Shown here: positions 54,457 to 64,000 of the stretch, one piece after another | Numbering within the stretch: the first letter of the stretch is position 1 | How the letters are laid out: every line of letters starts with the position of its first letter | The notes under the pieces: model-generated | What the model was told of the DNA's origin: nothing | The model's database searches: none | The model's input: the letters and a program-made list of their open reading frames with translations, nothing else | Assembly: GCA_032716605.1 (NCBI GenBank) | Contig: CM064495.1 | Location: forward strand, 48,443,413-48,507,412 | From: Paralithodes platypus | Lineage: Eukaryota; Arthropoda; Malacostraca; Decapoda; Lithodidae | Length of the DNA: 64,000 nt | Direction of reading: 5' to 3' | Translations under genes and position numbers: made by a program

Positions 54457-55979
54457 ACTCAGAAGATATAGGCGACACCCCTATGCTGCGGGCCAATGAC
54501 ACAACCTTGTTTGGTGGCTTGTTCGGACAAGCATTTGCAAAGTGACCCTCCTTGTGACATGCAAAGCACTCTTTACTCTTTAGTTTCCCTTGGGAGTGGG
54601 AGGTACCATTAGACTTCTTATACGGGACGGTATTTGGTTTATGTTCAGTTTTATTGTCAGTGCTACATGGTTTTGTGTATTTATGTGTATCAAAATTCTT
54701 GGGAGGGGGAGGGGTACGATCCTTTGCACCCGACTCACTCCTAGCTGCTGCTTCGCACCCTCGAATTAATGACAGTCGGCGGTCAGCCATTTCTGCTGCC
54801 TCCTGGAGAGTTCTAGGATTTTTTTCCTTTATATTTAATGTTAAGTCCCCGCCTGTGCACTTAAAGAACTGCTCAACTCCTCAAAAGTAGCTGCCCTCTC
54901 AGAACGCAGCCAATGTCGTAGTGCATCAGACAAGTCCCGGGCGTGTTCTAGGAAGGTACTATCCTTGCCCTTAGTAACACCCCGTAACTTCAAGCGGTAA
55001 GTTTCTGGTTGTAACTCATAGGCCCATAGCACAGCCTTCTTTAGCTCATCATAAACTACACAGGACTCTAAAGGTAGTGCATCATACGCTTTTAGCCCCT
55101 TTCCTAGGAGTCTTGATGAAACTAATGCTGCCCACTTTTCCTGAGGCCACTTGTGTTCCTGACACTTCTTCTCAAATCGCATAAAAAACTCAGTCACACA
55201 TGATTCATCGAACACAGGAACTAGTTTAAGCAGGTGCGACAATGATTGGTCCCGATGTCTGTTACCTCCCCCAATATTTCGCCCTGTTACCTCCACTCGA
55301 CATCTCTCCAGCTCCCTGTCAGCCCGATACCTAGTAGACTCTGCCTGCAGTTCAGCCTCTCGTATAGCTGTTCTCTCTGCGGCCTCAGCCTGAGCTCTAG
55401 CAACCTTAGCCTGCATACTAGCCTGTCTCTCGGCAGCCTCAACCTGAGCTCTAGCCTGTCTTTCGGTAGCCTCAACCTGAGCTCTAGCCTGTCTTTCGGT
55501 AGCCTCAACCTTGGCCATCTCAAGCCGAAACAACAAATCTGGAGTCAACCCTTGAGGAGGGGAAGGTGCATTTAATGGAGAGGGTCCCTGTGATTGAATT
55601 CCACGCTGCCATTGACCATCAACTTGGGGGTATGTACTAAATTCAGGCCCCCTGACGTTTGATAGGGGGGTAGAGGGGGGGGGGGGCGGGGGACCGGGGC
55701 CCCCAGTCGCCTCTCCACCCAGGTCTCTCCCTTCTAAACCCAATATCAAAGTCCTCAGCTGATCTTTCCCTCATGCCACTTAAACCCTGGTGACCCTGAA
55801 GACCTGCCACACACTTTAAGCCATACTTATTCAGCTTCACCACCCTGGCCAGCGGTAAGGGGCACCTCTAAAAATCTTCTAGCACCCTCCTCGCTATCGA
55901 CTAGCCACTCCACAGGTCTTTCTCCCTCCGAGCCCGTATCGTGACCTGACCCATCACTGTGTTCTGATGTATTAGACAT
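54362..55979 (-). pseudogene. Element 2 gag, broken
   Basis: Starts at ATG 55977-55979 and lacks the early stop of element 1. Extra single bases near 55850 and 55768 and a 19-bp deletion near 54872 break the frame. The open part 54841-55749 holds an A-E-A/T-E-R-Q-A-R-A-Q-V-type coiled repeat, longer than in element 1, then capsid and the start of the SCAN-like segment. The zinc knuckle C-X2-C-X4-H-X4-C is in 54362-54790. Confidence 0.87.
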
Positions 55980-56180
55980 GTTTGTGTACTGCAGTAATTA
56001 TCACGGTTATAGAATGTGCCGTATCTCCTATGCAAGTATGTATATACTAATGTTATTTAAAGTCTTTAATGTGTTATATTGGTTGCTCCAAAAAAAAAAC
56101 TCTATGTCCACTGTATTCCTCTAATCATAAGGAATCTCAAAACAAATGACCACTATATTCCTCTGTTCAGCAAATCCTAT

Positions 56181-56192
56181 GCAAGGTCGCCA
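56181..56192 (-). other. Primer-binding site of element 2
   Basis: TGGCGACCTTGC on the minus strand, two bases inside the LTR boundary, identical to element 1. Confidence 0.8.
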
Positions 56193-56194
56193 TT

Positions 56195-58096
56195 TGTTAC
56201 GTCCTGGGATATATAAACACTGGGCTCTTTCTATTGGACTAGGTATGCGGCAACAAGCAACAACGGAAAACGCTAGATCCAACCCTTATCTATAAACCCA
56301 GGCAACAAACCACCCTAAACCGTCAAGAGTCCTGCCTGGACAACAAGGTATCCTATGACTCGGTTACAGGGTGCACGCACTATAGACTGCTGATAGTCAA
56401 GCAGGCTATATAAAAGATCACACAATTAAGTTGACTTAAAGCTTCAAGGAAAAGATAGATAACAGAATTAAATTGCAGAAACAATTTAATAACAAACTAG
56501 AAGAAAGTACATTTAACGTTACATTAATTAATACAACTAATCACCCCTGCGTGAAAGAAGGTGAAAGCAAACAGTCCTCAAAACACCGTACAGGTAGACA
56601 AGATGCAGGTTTCTAAACTGCATGCGGCTACTGTAGGATCTGATGCTTAGCAAAGAAAGTACGTTACGGATTTAGAGAACTCTCAACTCATAAGCAGGAA
56701 TAAATACTAGTGATAGGACCTACAGTGTATAATGGCATAGGTATAATTAAATAAAGGCAGCAACTCGCAACATAACCACATACAGGTGTGCTTCTCACTC
56801 TTAGTCAGGCAAGCCTGCTCGGACAGAGTCTCTAAGCCACACCCTGACTCACAATGCTCACAAAAACGGTAAACTTTGGCACAATAACAAGCATACAGAA
56901 ATAATAAACCCCTAGCTGTTAATCTGCCAGGTGGCAAAGGTCTAGCTGGAAGGATATAGGCTTCGGGTACCCGGGCTGAGCCACCTGCTTTAGCCTAGGG
57001 ACGTTCCCAAGTCTGTGCGCCAAATTACTCTAATTGAAAGAGTGCTCTCTTGAGAGACTCAGATCGCAAGTATCTGACTCTCTCCTGGCGACCCTAAAAC
57101 AAAAGCAAGACGTGCTAGCGCAGTGCTGAGTGGACTAGGCAAGGGCCCTCACACAACACAACACTAGACACACAGGGACACAGACAAGAAAATGCCCCCA
57201 GACTCCCACGGGTATCCTAGTAAAGTCGTGCGGGTCCACAGGACTCGCACCAGCAGACTTTACCTTAAAGGATCGCAAAAACCCTCCCCTCCGTTCTAGC
57301 CCCTGCTAACCTGACACAAGAACACACTAGCAAGCATGAAACCACCAAATATGAGACAACAAAAAAGCTTCCTAGGTCTCATTAACAATTACGTCTCTGC
57401 ATAAGACCCAAAATCCTATCTAGTTATCTGAGAGCTCGTCGTGAATACAATAATAGATATAAGGTCTATCAAGGGGATGGGATAATTAAATAGATTGGTG
57501 AAGTAGTGGAAGGAAGGTATACAAAGTAAGAGAGAAAGTTTCTAAGGGGGGTTGAGAGGGATAGATATCAAGGGGGTCCGAAGGGTACGACAGTGAGGTG
57601 AGCTCTGAGTCTTGAATCTGTCTGGACCCCACCCTAGGCATACAAAATACATCCCAGGCTTGGCAACACTCAACACAGTTGCCGGGTCAAAATCGTCTAC
57701 CCCGTGCGTGAGTCGAAACTAAGCCTAACGTTGCAATCGGATGCATATGGCAACGCTTCAGGCTCGTCCCAAGCTAGACTCTCCGCGCGAAGCAACGTTC
57801 CCCAGCCGGTCTCTCTCTACCGCTCGTCTCCTCCCACTCTCACTATACTTACATCTTATATATTATAATGAAACAATCAACTATCGAGAATAAAATATAC
57901 TAAGATGCGTTGGTTAAGAATAAGGGCAGCTATAAGCTGTGAAACAACATAAGAATATCCCAGACATTAGTTACGTTGTCGTAGGATATATACTAAGGAA
58001 AAGCCTGCCGGCCGGCTGCCGCCAGCCGGTTTCTAAACGGCTGGGCAGCCGACGCGCGCGCACGCCCGCACGTGGCTACTATGCAGAAGCGTCACA
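56195..58096 (-). repeat. 5' LTR of element 2 (1902 bp)
   Basis: TGTTACGTCC to AAGCGTCACA, followed by ATAC. Frames inside the LTR are short and not supported as genes. Confidence 0.95.
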
Positions 58097-58420
58097 ATAC
58101 ATACATACATACATAAATAATCCGATGAAGTTAAATTTAAATATACAAAATAATAAAGATACCTAATTAACTAAAATATATATATACTGTATACTGTACA
58201 GGTATATGTAAATTAATACATAAAGAAGCAGATACAGTTACATTTAAGCATAGCAACAAAATATAATATAAACTATAATATATAAATGAATATACCAAAA
58301 CAATGATTTTCCGTTTTGACCAATTTTGCAATAATCTGGTAATTGGCGAGCTCACGAGAGGGATCTTGCGGGGTAAGTCTGTTATGCCGGATAAAGTTAA
58401 CTGGGAGCAACAATTACGAG
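58097..58420. other. AT-rich flank of element 2
   Basis: Starts with (ATAC)n, which includes the target duplication, then AT-rich sequence without gene or repeat terminus that I can recognise. Confidence 0.5.
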
Positions 58421-58423
58421 AGC

Positions 58424-58790
58424 TCAGACGGTATTGTGCAGCAACATTTACTGGGTCGACTCAATGGTTTAAAGAGGTCTAATTTGCTCTCTAAGCCTCT
58501 ATCAAACTTTTAAAAAAACACCCACAAGACCCCCATCGGTACAAATTTGTAAATTTTTCGGCAGAAAAATGTCCTGGCCGAAGGCCAATTCCTCTTTAAA
58601 TACAGGCTCGCTATCGCTGGCCAGGAAAAGAATCGACACCTAAATGGCACGAAAGGTCTTATTATTGGTAAAGAAATGGGGCAAAAGTTCTGAAAATCGC
58701 CGAACTAATGGGGCGAATATCTTGAAATCTCATAACTAATAGGGCTAAACATGAGGGAGGAGGAGGACTCGAAAAACCAACTGCCGCCCC
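58424..58790 (+). mobile_element. MITE family A (A-16), long subfamily
   Basis: GAGCTCAGACGGTATTGTGCAGCAACATTTACTGGGTCG to CTGCCGCCCC before TTAA 58791-58794. Core GGCTCGCTATCGCTGGCCAGG. Confidence 0.88.
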
Positions 58791-58887
58791 TTAATTAAGC
58801 CCCTTGCGGATCTAAGACGTATATTGACCTTTAATTTTGGTCATCATTTAAACACTTGTATGCTATTATTTTCAACATCATTCTTAA

Positions 58888-59233
58888 CCCCTTCTGTACC
58901 GGTGACGTCTATTTAATCTTATGCTAGTTATATTTAATCTTATGCTAGTTATATTTAATCTTATGCTAGTTATATTTAATCTTATGCTAGTTATATTTAA
59001 TCTTATGCTAGTTATATTTAATTATGAGTTATATTTATCTTATCTAGTTATTTAATCTTATGCTAGTTATATTTAATCTTATGCTAGTTATATTTAATCT
59101 TATGCTAGTTATATTTAATCTTATGCTAGTTATATTTAGTCGATTTTGCGCAGCTTTAGAAGGATCTGTGCTCGTAAAAAGTGTAAAGTGAGACATTTCG
59201 AAACCTGTTAATTGCTGGAAGCCTCTTTTCAAC
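58888..59233. mobile_element. MITE family C (C-15), left arm with internal array
   Basis: TTAA at 58884-58887 then CCCCTTCTGTACCGGTGACGTC. The left arm contains a 21-bp array and the right arm is lost where A-17 begins at TTAA 59234-59237. Confidence 0.85.
58917..59140. repeat. 21-bp tandem array born inside MITE C-15
   Basis: About ten units of TTTAATCTTATGCTAGTTATA, with two shortened ones near 59025-59050. The same stretch occurs once in MITE C-2 (TTTTTAATCTTATGCTAGCTATATTTAGACG, from about 14190). Confidence 0.95.
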
Positions 59234-59237
59234 TTAA

Positions 59238-59550
59238 GGGGAGACAGACCGTTTTTCTGGACCCCCTTCTCCCTAATGTTTAACCCCACTAGTTTTGAGA
59301 TTATAAGACGTTCAGCCCATTAGTTTGGCGATTTTAACACCTTTCGCCCCATTTCGTTGTCAATTTTAAGACCTTTCATGCCATCTAGGTGTCGATTATT
59401 TACTGGCGAGCGATAGCGAGCTTGCAATTTTAAGAGGAAGCAGCCTTCGGCCGGGACATTTTTCTACCGAAAAATGTACAAATTAATCAAGAAGAGGGAT
59501 CTAATAGATGCTTTGTTTAGTGTTTGATGGAGGTCTATAGGGAGGCAACT
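59238..59550 (-). mobile_element. MITE family A (A-17), inserted in C-15
   Basis: TTAA at 59234-59237 then GGGGAGACAGACCG; core CTGGCGAGCGATAGCGAGC, palindrome GGCC..GGCC, hairpin ACATTTTTCTACCGAAAAATGT. The far TTAA is not preserved. Confidence 0.88.
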
Positions 59551-59645
59551 AGTGTAAGTGAAAATCGTGAATAGAAGGGACTGGAGTTCTGGAAAAGGGG
59601 GCTCCAGTCCTGATGCGATTTGGTACTTATAATGTGCTGGCTTAA

Positions 59646-59973
59646 GGGGAGATTTCCATTTGAGGGATTTTTTTCTTGACTCCTTTCTCCCTCATGTTTA
59701 GCCTCATTGTTTTTCTAATTGTAAGACGTTTGCCCCATTATTTTGACGATTTTAAGAACTTTCAACCCATTTCTGTCAATTTTAAGACCTTTCGTGCCAC
59801 TTAGGTGTCGATTTTATCCTGGCGAGCGATAGCGAGCCTGTAATTTAAGAGGAACCGGCTTTCAGCCGGGACATTTTTTTACCGAAAAATTTACAAATTT
59901 ATCTTGAAAGGGGCTCAAGGGGGTGTAATCTTAAGCTTGAAGGATATCTAGGGACCAAACTAAAAACCTCCCC
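59646..59973 (-). mobile_element. MITE family A (A-18)
   Basis: TTAA at 59642-59645 and 59974-59977. Close relative of A-6. Confidence 0.92.
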
Positions 59974-59977
59974 TTAA

Positions 59978-60165
59978 GCCGGTATCACACGAGAGTTTTT
60001 TTTTAGTCAACATTCGACAAATTTCTGGCAACATTTTTGGAATATTTCGCACTGGTATCATCGGAAACTAGATTGATGATAGATGAATATTTACGTAACC
60101 GAAATAATTATATAAAATGTTGACCTCCTAAGCTGCCAGACCAGTGTTGAGCATAAATGTAATCC
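59978..60165. mobile_element. MITE family H, 3'-truncated
   Basis: GCCGGTATCACACGAGAG directly after the TTAA shared with A-18; the right terminus is missing. Confidence 0.8.
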
Positions 60166-60308
60166 AGAAGGGTTGATATAGCCTCTGAAGTCCTATTTTA
60201 ACCATGGTCGGTTATATTTCAGCTGACGGTAAATTGAATCCCTTAGCAACTGATTTTTCGATACTTAATGGAAAAATATGAAGGTACTATGTCTCTAGGT
60301 CGTATTAA

Positions 60309-60626
60309 GGGGAGGTTTTTAGTGCGTTTCCTAGACTTCCATCAAGCTTGAAATTAGACCCCCTTTCAAGATAAATTTGTACATTTTTCGGTAGAAAAAT
60401 GTCCCGGCCGATGGCCGGTTCCTCTTAAATTACAGGCTAGCTATCGCTCGCCAGGAAAAAATCGACACCTAAATGGCACGAAAGATCTTAAAAGTGACAT
60501 AAATGGGGCGAAAGTTCTTAAAATCGTCAAACTAATGGGGCAAACGTCTTAAAATCTCAAAATTAATGGGGCTAAACATGAGGGAGAACGGGATCCAGAA
60601 AAAATCCCTCAAGTGGAAATCTCCCC
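60309..60626 (+). mobile_element. MITE family A (A-19), intact
   Basis: TTAA at 60305-60308 and 60627-60630; ends GGGGAGG and CTCCCC. All modules are preserved. Confidence 0.93.
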
Positions 60627-60714
60627 TTAATGCCAAGTTTTCATAATCAACAACACATTCGCTCCAAAATGTACGTAATAGCTGAGTGTAAACAAGATAG
60701 TAACATAGCAATTT

Positions 60715-61005
60715 GCCATCAGCTGGTTTTCTGGACCACTTTCTCCTCCCTCATGTTTAGCCCCATTAGTTTTCAGATGTTAAGATGTTTGCCCCATTAA
60801 TTAGTCGATTTTAAGACCTTTCGCACCATTTTTTCGTCAATATTTAGACTTTTCGTGCTATTTGGGTGTCGATTTTTTCCCTGGCGAACGGTAGTGAGCC
60901 TGTAATGTTGTAGAAAATTGTACAAATTAATCTAGAAGGGGGATCTAATGGATGTTTATTTTTAATTTGATGGAGGTCTAGGGAGAAAACTAGAAAAAAT
61001 AATAA
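60715..61005 (-). mobile_element. MITE family A (A-20), 3' end fused to LINE tail
   Basis: GGACCACTTTCTCCTCCCTCATGTTTAGCCCC ... CTGGCGAACGGTAGTGAGCC ... TGATGGAGGTCTAGGG. The hairpin arm is shortened (TGTTGTAGAAAATTGTAC). It ends at the inverted LINE tail. Confidence 0.8.
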
Positions 61006-61055
<50 letters not shown>

Positions 61056-61080
61056 ATGCTCAGGCCCAATCCCCACTTTT
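61006..61080 (-). repeat. Orphan LINE 3' tail with (CTAT)n
   Basis: (CTAT)n followed by ATGCTCAGGCCCAATCCCCACTTTTCAT, the inverse of the tail of the LINE at 38098. Confidence 0.8.
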
Positions 61081-61182
61081 CATATTTTTATTTTGTATTT
61101 TATAATTTTTATTTTATTTTTTTTATTTTTTATAAAATAATAAATACATGCAAAAATCGGCCAAAAAGTTAACCATCCCCAC

Positions 61183-61225
61183 TTCATTGAGGTGTTTGGT
61201 GGTGTGGTGAAATTATTAAAAAATA
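61183..61225 (+). repeat. SINE body fragment
   Basis: TTCATTGAGGTGTTTGGTGGTGTGGTGAAATTATTA matches the end of the SINE at 17878; it lies about 15 bp from the donor of exon 61242-61376. Confidence 0.65.
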
Positions 61226-61241
61226 TATTAAATTATCTGAC

Positions 61242-61376
61242 CTGTGTAGCTGGTGATCGTCCTGACTCTGATGGTGGTGGTGGGGGGCGTCATCTTCAGC
61301 ATTATGGGGGCCTCCGGGGGACACCTGGGGGAAGAATGTATTCAAGGGGTCGTCGTCGGAGGTCGTTGATGTGGTT
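61242..61376 (-). CDS. Candidate upstream exon of the TRIM-like gene
   Basis: A 135-nt minus-strand segment with acceptor TATCTCTCCCCCAG (AG at 61377-61378) and donor CACAG|GTCAGA (GT at 61240-61241), GC-rich against AT-rich flanks and open in one frame: S-D-D-D-P-L-N-T-F-F-P-Q-V-S-P-G-G, then H-H-H-H-Q-S-Q-D-D-H. It ends in phase 2, and the next exon (27882-29134) starts with one base, giving Arg. The composition suits the disordered region that follows. The link across a 32-kb intron is inferred. Confidence 0.5.
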
Positions 61377-61707
61377 CTGGGGGAGAGATAAGCAGGAGAG
61401 TGAGGAAGGTTATTTATATTTTTATTTTATTTATTTATTTTTTATTTTTTTTTAAAGACCTCCGTCTACGTATTGTGAAAAACCTGTTATCCTCCGGCAA
61501 ATTGTGGGGTTGAGTGAGTGAAGGGGGGGACAGTGAATGAAGGAGGATACATGTTTTTCATAATACGTGTTGCTAGCCCCAAACGCGCGAGCAACTGTGG
61601 CTTTCAACCATCCGACACATCCCCTTTTATTTATGTGCATCACACATGTTACATACATGTTACATACAAATAAAGTTTATGTTTTGTTTTACCCTACTGT
61701 GGAAAGA

Positions 61708-62200
61708 CTACGGATACACCACTCCTGCCCGGGCCTCACACAGTGGCATGACCCAGTCCTGTCGAACTGAGCTCATGACGCTGGTGGCATTGCCCCGGAG
61801 GATAGCCATCCCTAGTCTTTGCTTGAGCCAGAGGGTTTCCCGGGGTTCTCCTGAAACTTCTCTGATTTTACGGCCTATTTCATTCACCATCTTAAGGGTG
61901 GTAGAGCCGAAGACTCCTGAAGTTTCGAATGCCAGGGGCTCGAACTGATGATTTCTGGCGATGGCTTGATATTTTTCTCGCTTTTTATTTTCTGCTATCC
62001 GGGCGGCTTCACCTGCTTCGTCGGCGTTTCTGGCGATGTTGGTTGTGGAGAAAGTGTCAACACATGTGGCATCCCACACGAGGCACCGGCCATTCTTGTA
62101 AGGGAAAGTGGTCATCCCATCTGGCCGTTTGCCGTCTTCTCTGTGAAGTCCATGTGGTTCGAGGATTGATGCACGGTTAGCACTCTGCAGGGCCGTTTTA
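61708..62200 (-). pseudogene. Restriction-like endonuclease end of R2-like LINE
   Basis: After frameshifts near 62210 and 62180 the frame reads G-K-R-P-D-G-M, then R-C-L-V-W-D-A-T-C-V-D-T-F, which fits the PD..D core of the restriction-like nuclease that nicks the target. A conserved F-E-T-S-G-V-F-G segment follows and the frame stops at 61708. Confidence 0.7.
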
Positions 62201-62205
62201 TGACA

Positions 62206-63204
62206 TCATTTAGTGCAGAGTGTCGACAGGCAGCCTGCGTTGTAATTACATGACAAGGCATGGTGACCTTGACCATCCATCTTGCAAGTGTGTGGGTGAC
62301 AAACTGCCGCACCCACTCTGAGCGCGATGGCAACCCGGAGCGCTTCAGCATCCAAGTGAGTTCCAAGAGGTGGGATGGGGATGGCGTGTAACCACAAGCC
62401 ACTCTCCGAATGGACGGCTGCCTGGAGGCGTGCTTTTGCAACCTGGTCTGCATTGGTTAGGAGATTTTCTTGAGTTTTCTTCGCCGAGATGGTATCCCAC
62501 GCTTTCTGCTTGCTCCTGGAGGTACCCTGAGGCTCCTCCTCTACTCCTGTACTTCCCTTCCAGGTGTTAATCGCTGCTGTTACGTCCCCATTAAGTGTCA
62601 TTCCGGGTTGAGAAGAAAGGATGGACACTACAAGGTCGTTGGTCGCGATGAGGGAAGAGATAAAGGCTGGGGAGGCAATATCCGAGGCTCTCCGTATGCC
62701 CAAACCCCCGAGGCGGACAGGAAGGGTGGCTTGTGTCCAGGCCCGTTCTTTAAATTCCACGTTGGTGATGCTGGTCACTGCTTCTCGGATTATGCTGTCT
62801 AATTCTTGGAGGCCACCATTGTTCGTGTAAGTCATCGATGTGCGCAGGAGGTATTGGAGTTTTGGGATGGAGAAACAGTTCTTGAGCAGGGCCAGAGCCG
62901 AGTGGGCATCGATGTGTATCAGGCGACTCACGAGACGTTGAAGCTCCTCCTTTTTAACTTGAAGTGCTGGTGGGATTGCTGCCAGAGTTAGTGGGGAACC
63001 TAATAGGGTTTGCTGGTGCTCCTGAAGGATCTTTACATCTGGCAATATGCCTCGAAACAGGGCCTGAGTCTCTTCTCCTTGTTCACGTGTGTGGTTGAGG
63101 AGGACAAGTTCACATTTGGTGTCATTTATCACTAGCCCAGCCTGGCCGAGGTCAGTTACGATGTTATTTAGGTCGGTTAGAACGTTCTCTACTGACCCAC
63201 CCAA
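62206..63204 (-). pseudogene. RT thumb and CCHC motif of R2-like LINE
   Basis: A 332-codon frame continuing from the Y-L-D-D box. It contains G-L-V-I-N-D-T-K-C-E and R-L-G-G-L-G-I-R-R-A, and ends in C-H-P-H-T-C-K-M-D-G-Q-G-H-H-A-L-S-C, a CX4C..HX4C-like motif matching the CCHC knuckle that precedes the endonuclease in R2-type proteins. Confidence 0.8.
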
Positions 63205-63926
63205 GGTTGCATCATCCAGGTACCATACATTCAGTTCTGACCTTATTTGTTAGCTGCTGCATCCACCCCTATTGAGAAAAGAGCAGGACCACCTGGATCT
63301 CCCTGCTGTAACCCGGTCGCTGATGGGATTACCGTCTCGCCAAAAATCAGGATTGAAGGTTTGGAATAAGCCTGCCAAAGTAGGGGGTACAGAGTGGGGA
63401 TGTGTTCTTGAGCTGCATGGAGGAAGACATCCCTGTGAATGCTGTTGAATGCGTTCCGCATGTCAATCTTTAGAAGCACTCGTTTTTCTTGGGCTTGGCT
63501 GAGGTAGGTGCGGGTTGCGTGTACAGCAGCTTCACACCCCCCTGGAGTTCCGAAACCTATTTGAACTGGTCTTAAGTGTTGACCTAGGCCATTCGAGAGT
63601 GGTTTCAAACCCACCTTTGTGGCAAGGCGGCGGAAGGTGTTCCCTACTGCTATTGGGCGCACACCGCCATCTTTTTTTGCCAGTGCACAGAGTGATGCCC
63701 CAAAAAATAGGGGTGTGGCACAGTCGGGTACTTCCCCTCTTAAAACCATCTTGATGAATTTGGTGAGGGTTTCCAAGAGTGCCTCCCCAGCAGCTACTGA
63801 TCCCTGACCCAAGAGGCCTTTGAGGTGGGCGGGTCGGATACCATCTGGGCCCGCGGCTGAGCCTGCTGGGAATGAAGTCACTGCGGCAACCACCTGCTCC
63901 TTCGTGACAACTAAAGGTTGGCGCAT
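63202..63926 (-). pseudogene. Reverse transcriptase of R2-like LINE
   Basis: Blocks in order: A-A-G-P-D-G-I-R-P-A-H-L-K, A-L-A-K-K-D-G-G-V-R-P-I-A-V-G-N, Q-I-G-F-G-T-P-G-G-C-E-A, motif A L-L-K-I-D-M-R-N-A-F-N-S-I, and Q-Q-G-D-P-G-G-P-A-L-F-S. A frameshift near 63240 separates these from the catalytic W-Y-L-D-D box just downstream. Upstream coding sequence continues to the window edge. Confidence 0.85.
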
Positions 63927-64000
63927 CTGGTCATTTGGGGCAGGGGGGAGGTTTAGGTCCCTAGGTGTAGGTGGGTGCTTTTCTTGTAGGGCTTCAACAA

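Larger units (their letters stand above)
48631..58096 (-). mobile_element. Gmr1-like Ty3/Gypsy element 2, full length
   Basis: A 9466-bp minus-strand element with two LTRs and a 4-bp target duplication ATAC (48627-48630 and 58097-58100). The internal order is gag, protease, integrase, RT, RNase H, as in element 1. It keeps all catalytic residues I checked, including motif A Asp and Y-L-D-D, but is broken by several 1-base indels and a 19-bp deletion in gag. Structurally complete, so it could still serve as template for transposition in trans. Confidence 0.93.
61700..64000 (-). mobile_element. R2-like non-LTR retrotransposon with REL endonuclease, broken
   Basis: A minus-strand LINE running off the right edge. 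In element order: RT, a CCHC zinc motif, and a C-terminal restriction-like endonuclease; the body ends near 61710. At least three frameshifts separate the pieces. 3' of the stop lies a short direct repeat (ATGTAACATG twice, about 61640-61670). The domain order and the zinc motif place it in the R2/R4/NeSL superclade; the exact clade is not determined. Confidence 0.8.

Noticed and set aside
61192..61455. Plus-strand Gly/Arg-rich frame
   Set aside because: It is the antisense of the better supported minus-strand exon 61242-61376, which has splice sites and an open phase-compatible frame.

Overview
This is a eukaryotic, intron-rich and repeat-saturated window, most likely from an arthropod and probably a decapod crustacean. 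That placement is inferred from tRNA-derived SINEs, (GATA)n-tailed LINEs, very long introns and a Gmr1-type retrotransposon; nothing here fixes the species. I see no operon and no rRNA or protein-coding RNA gene. A run of 100 Ns at 47808-47907 marks an assembly gap of unknown true size.

Host gene. One minus-strand gene can be assembled from small exons scattered over more than 50 kb: 61242-61376 (tentative), 27882-29134, 14395-14481, 13058-13158 and 9100-9335, with possible extra exons at 9569-9618 and 2215-2818. Splice sites are visible and the phases agree across the proposed junctions. Joining the 14395-14481 and 13058-13158 exons creates the C-P-D-H start of a B-box zinc finger, so the product is a TRIM-like B-box/coiled-coil protein preceded by a long Ser/Thr/Pro-rich region. 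The intron at 29135-61241 is 32 kb and holds two LTR retrotransposons. A further candidate gene or pseudogene lies on the plus strand at 6335-7543.

Mobile elements. (1) Two roughly 9.5-kb Ty3/Gypsy elements on the minus strand (40070-47807, cut by the gap, and 48631-58096, complete with a 4-bp target duplication) have the pol order protease-integrase-RT-RNase H, the Gmr1-type order, and a Gag with a SCAN-like segment. Both are broken. (2) Non-LTR elements: an RTE-like element (4090-6331), CR1/jockey-like pieces (15009-15275, 18860-19320), a 5'-truncated LINE with a 12-bp target duplication (38098-38667), and an R2-like element with restriction-like endonuclease (61700 to the right edge). (3) About 50 short non-autonomous elements, almost all ending at TTAA, fall into at least eight families (called A, B, C, D, G, H, T, U here). 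They are nested in each other, in LINEs and next to exons, as expected of piggyBac-type target choice. (4) tRNA-derived SINEs.

Tandem repeats. Five sizeable arrays occur: 22 bp (16829-17782), 30 bp (26203-26892), 54 bp (30553-32655), 32 bp (39195-39800) and 21 bp (58917-59140), plus long (AT)n, (GA)n, (CA)n and (GATA)n tracts. Several clearly grew out of a segment inside a TTAA element or a LINE tail.

Layout: 1-2.2 kb AT-rich with a TTAA element; 2.2-7.5 kb candidate ORFs around a broken RTE LINE; 8.5-14.5 kb four exons among MITEs; 13.8-18.2 kb a segmental duplication carrying an exon copy; 18-27.6 kb MITE/SINE/LINE fragments and microsatellites; 27.9-29.1 kb the large exon; 29.4-40 kb arrays, MITEs and foldbacks; 40-58 kb the two LTR elements; 58-61 kb MITE nest; 61.2-61.4 kb a tentative exon; 61.7-64 kb an R2-like LINE.
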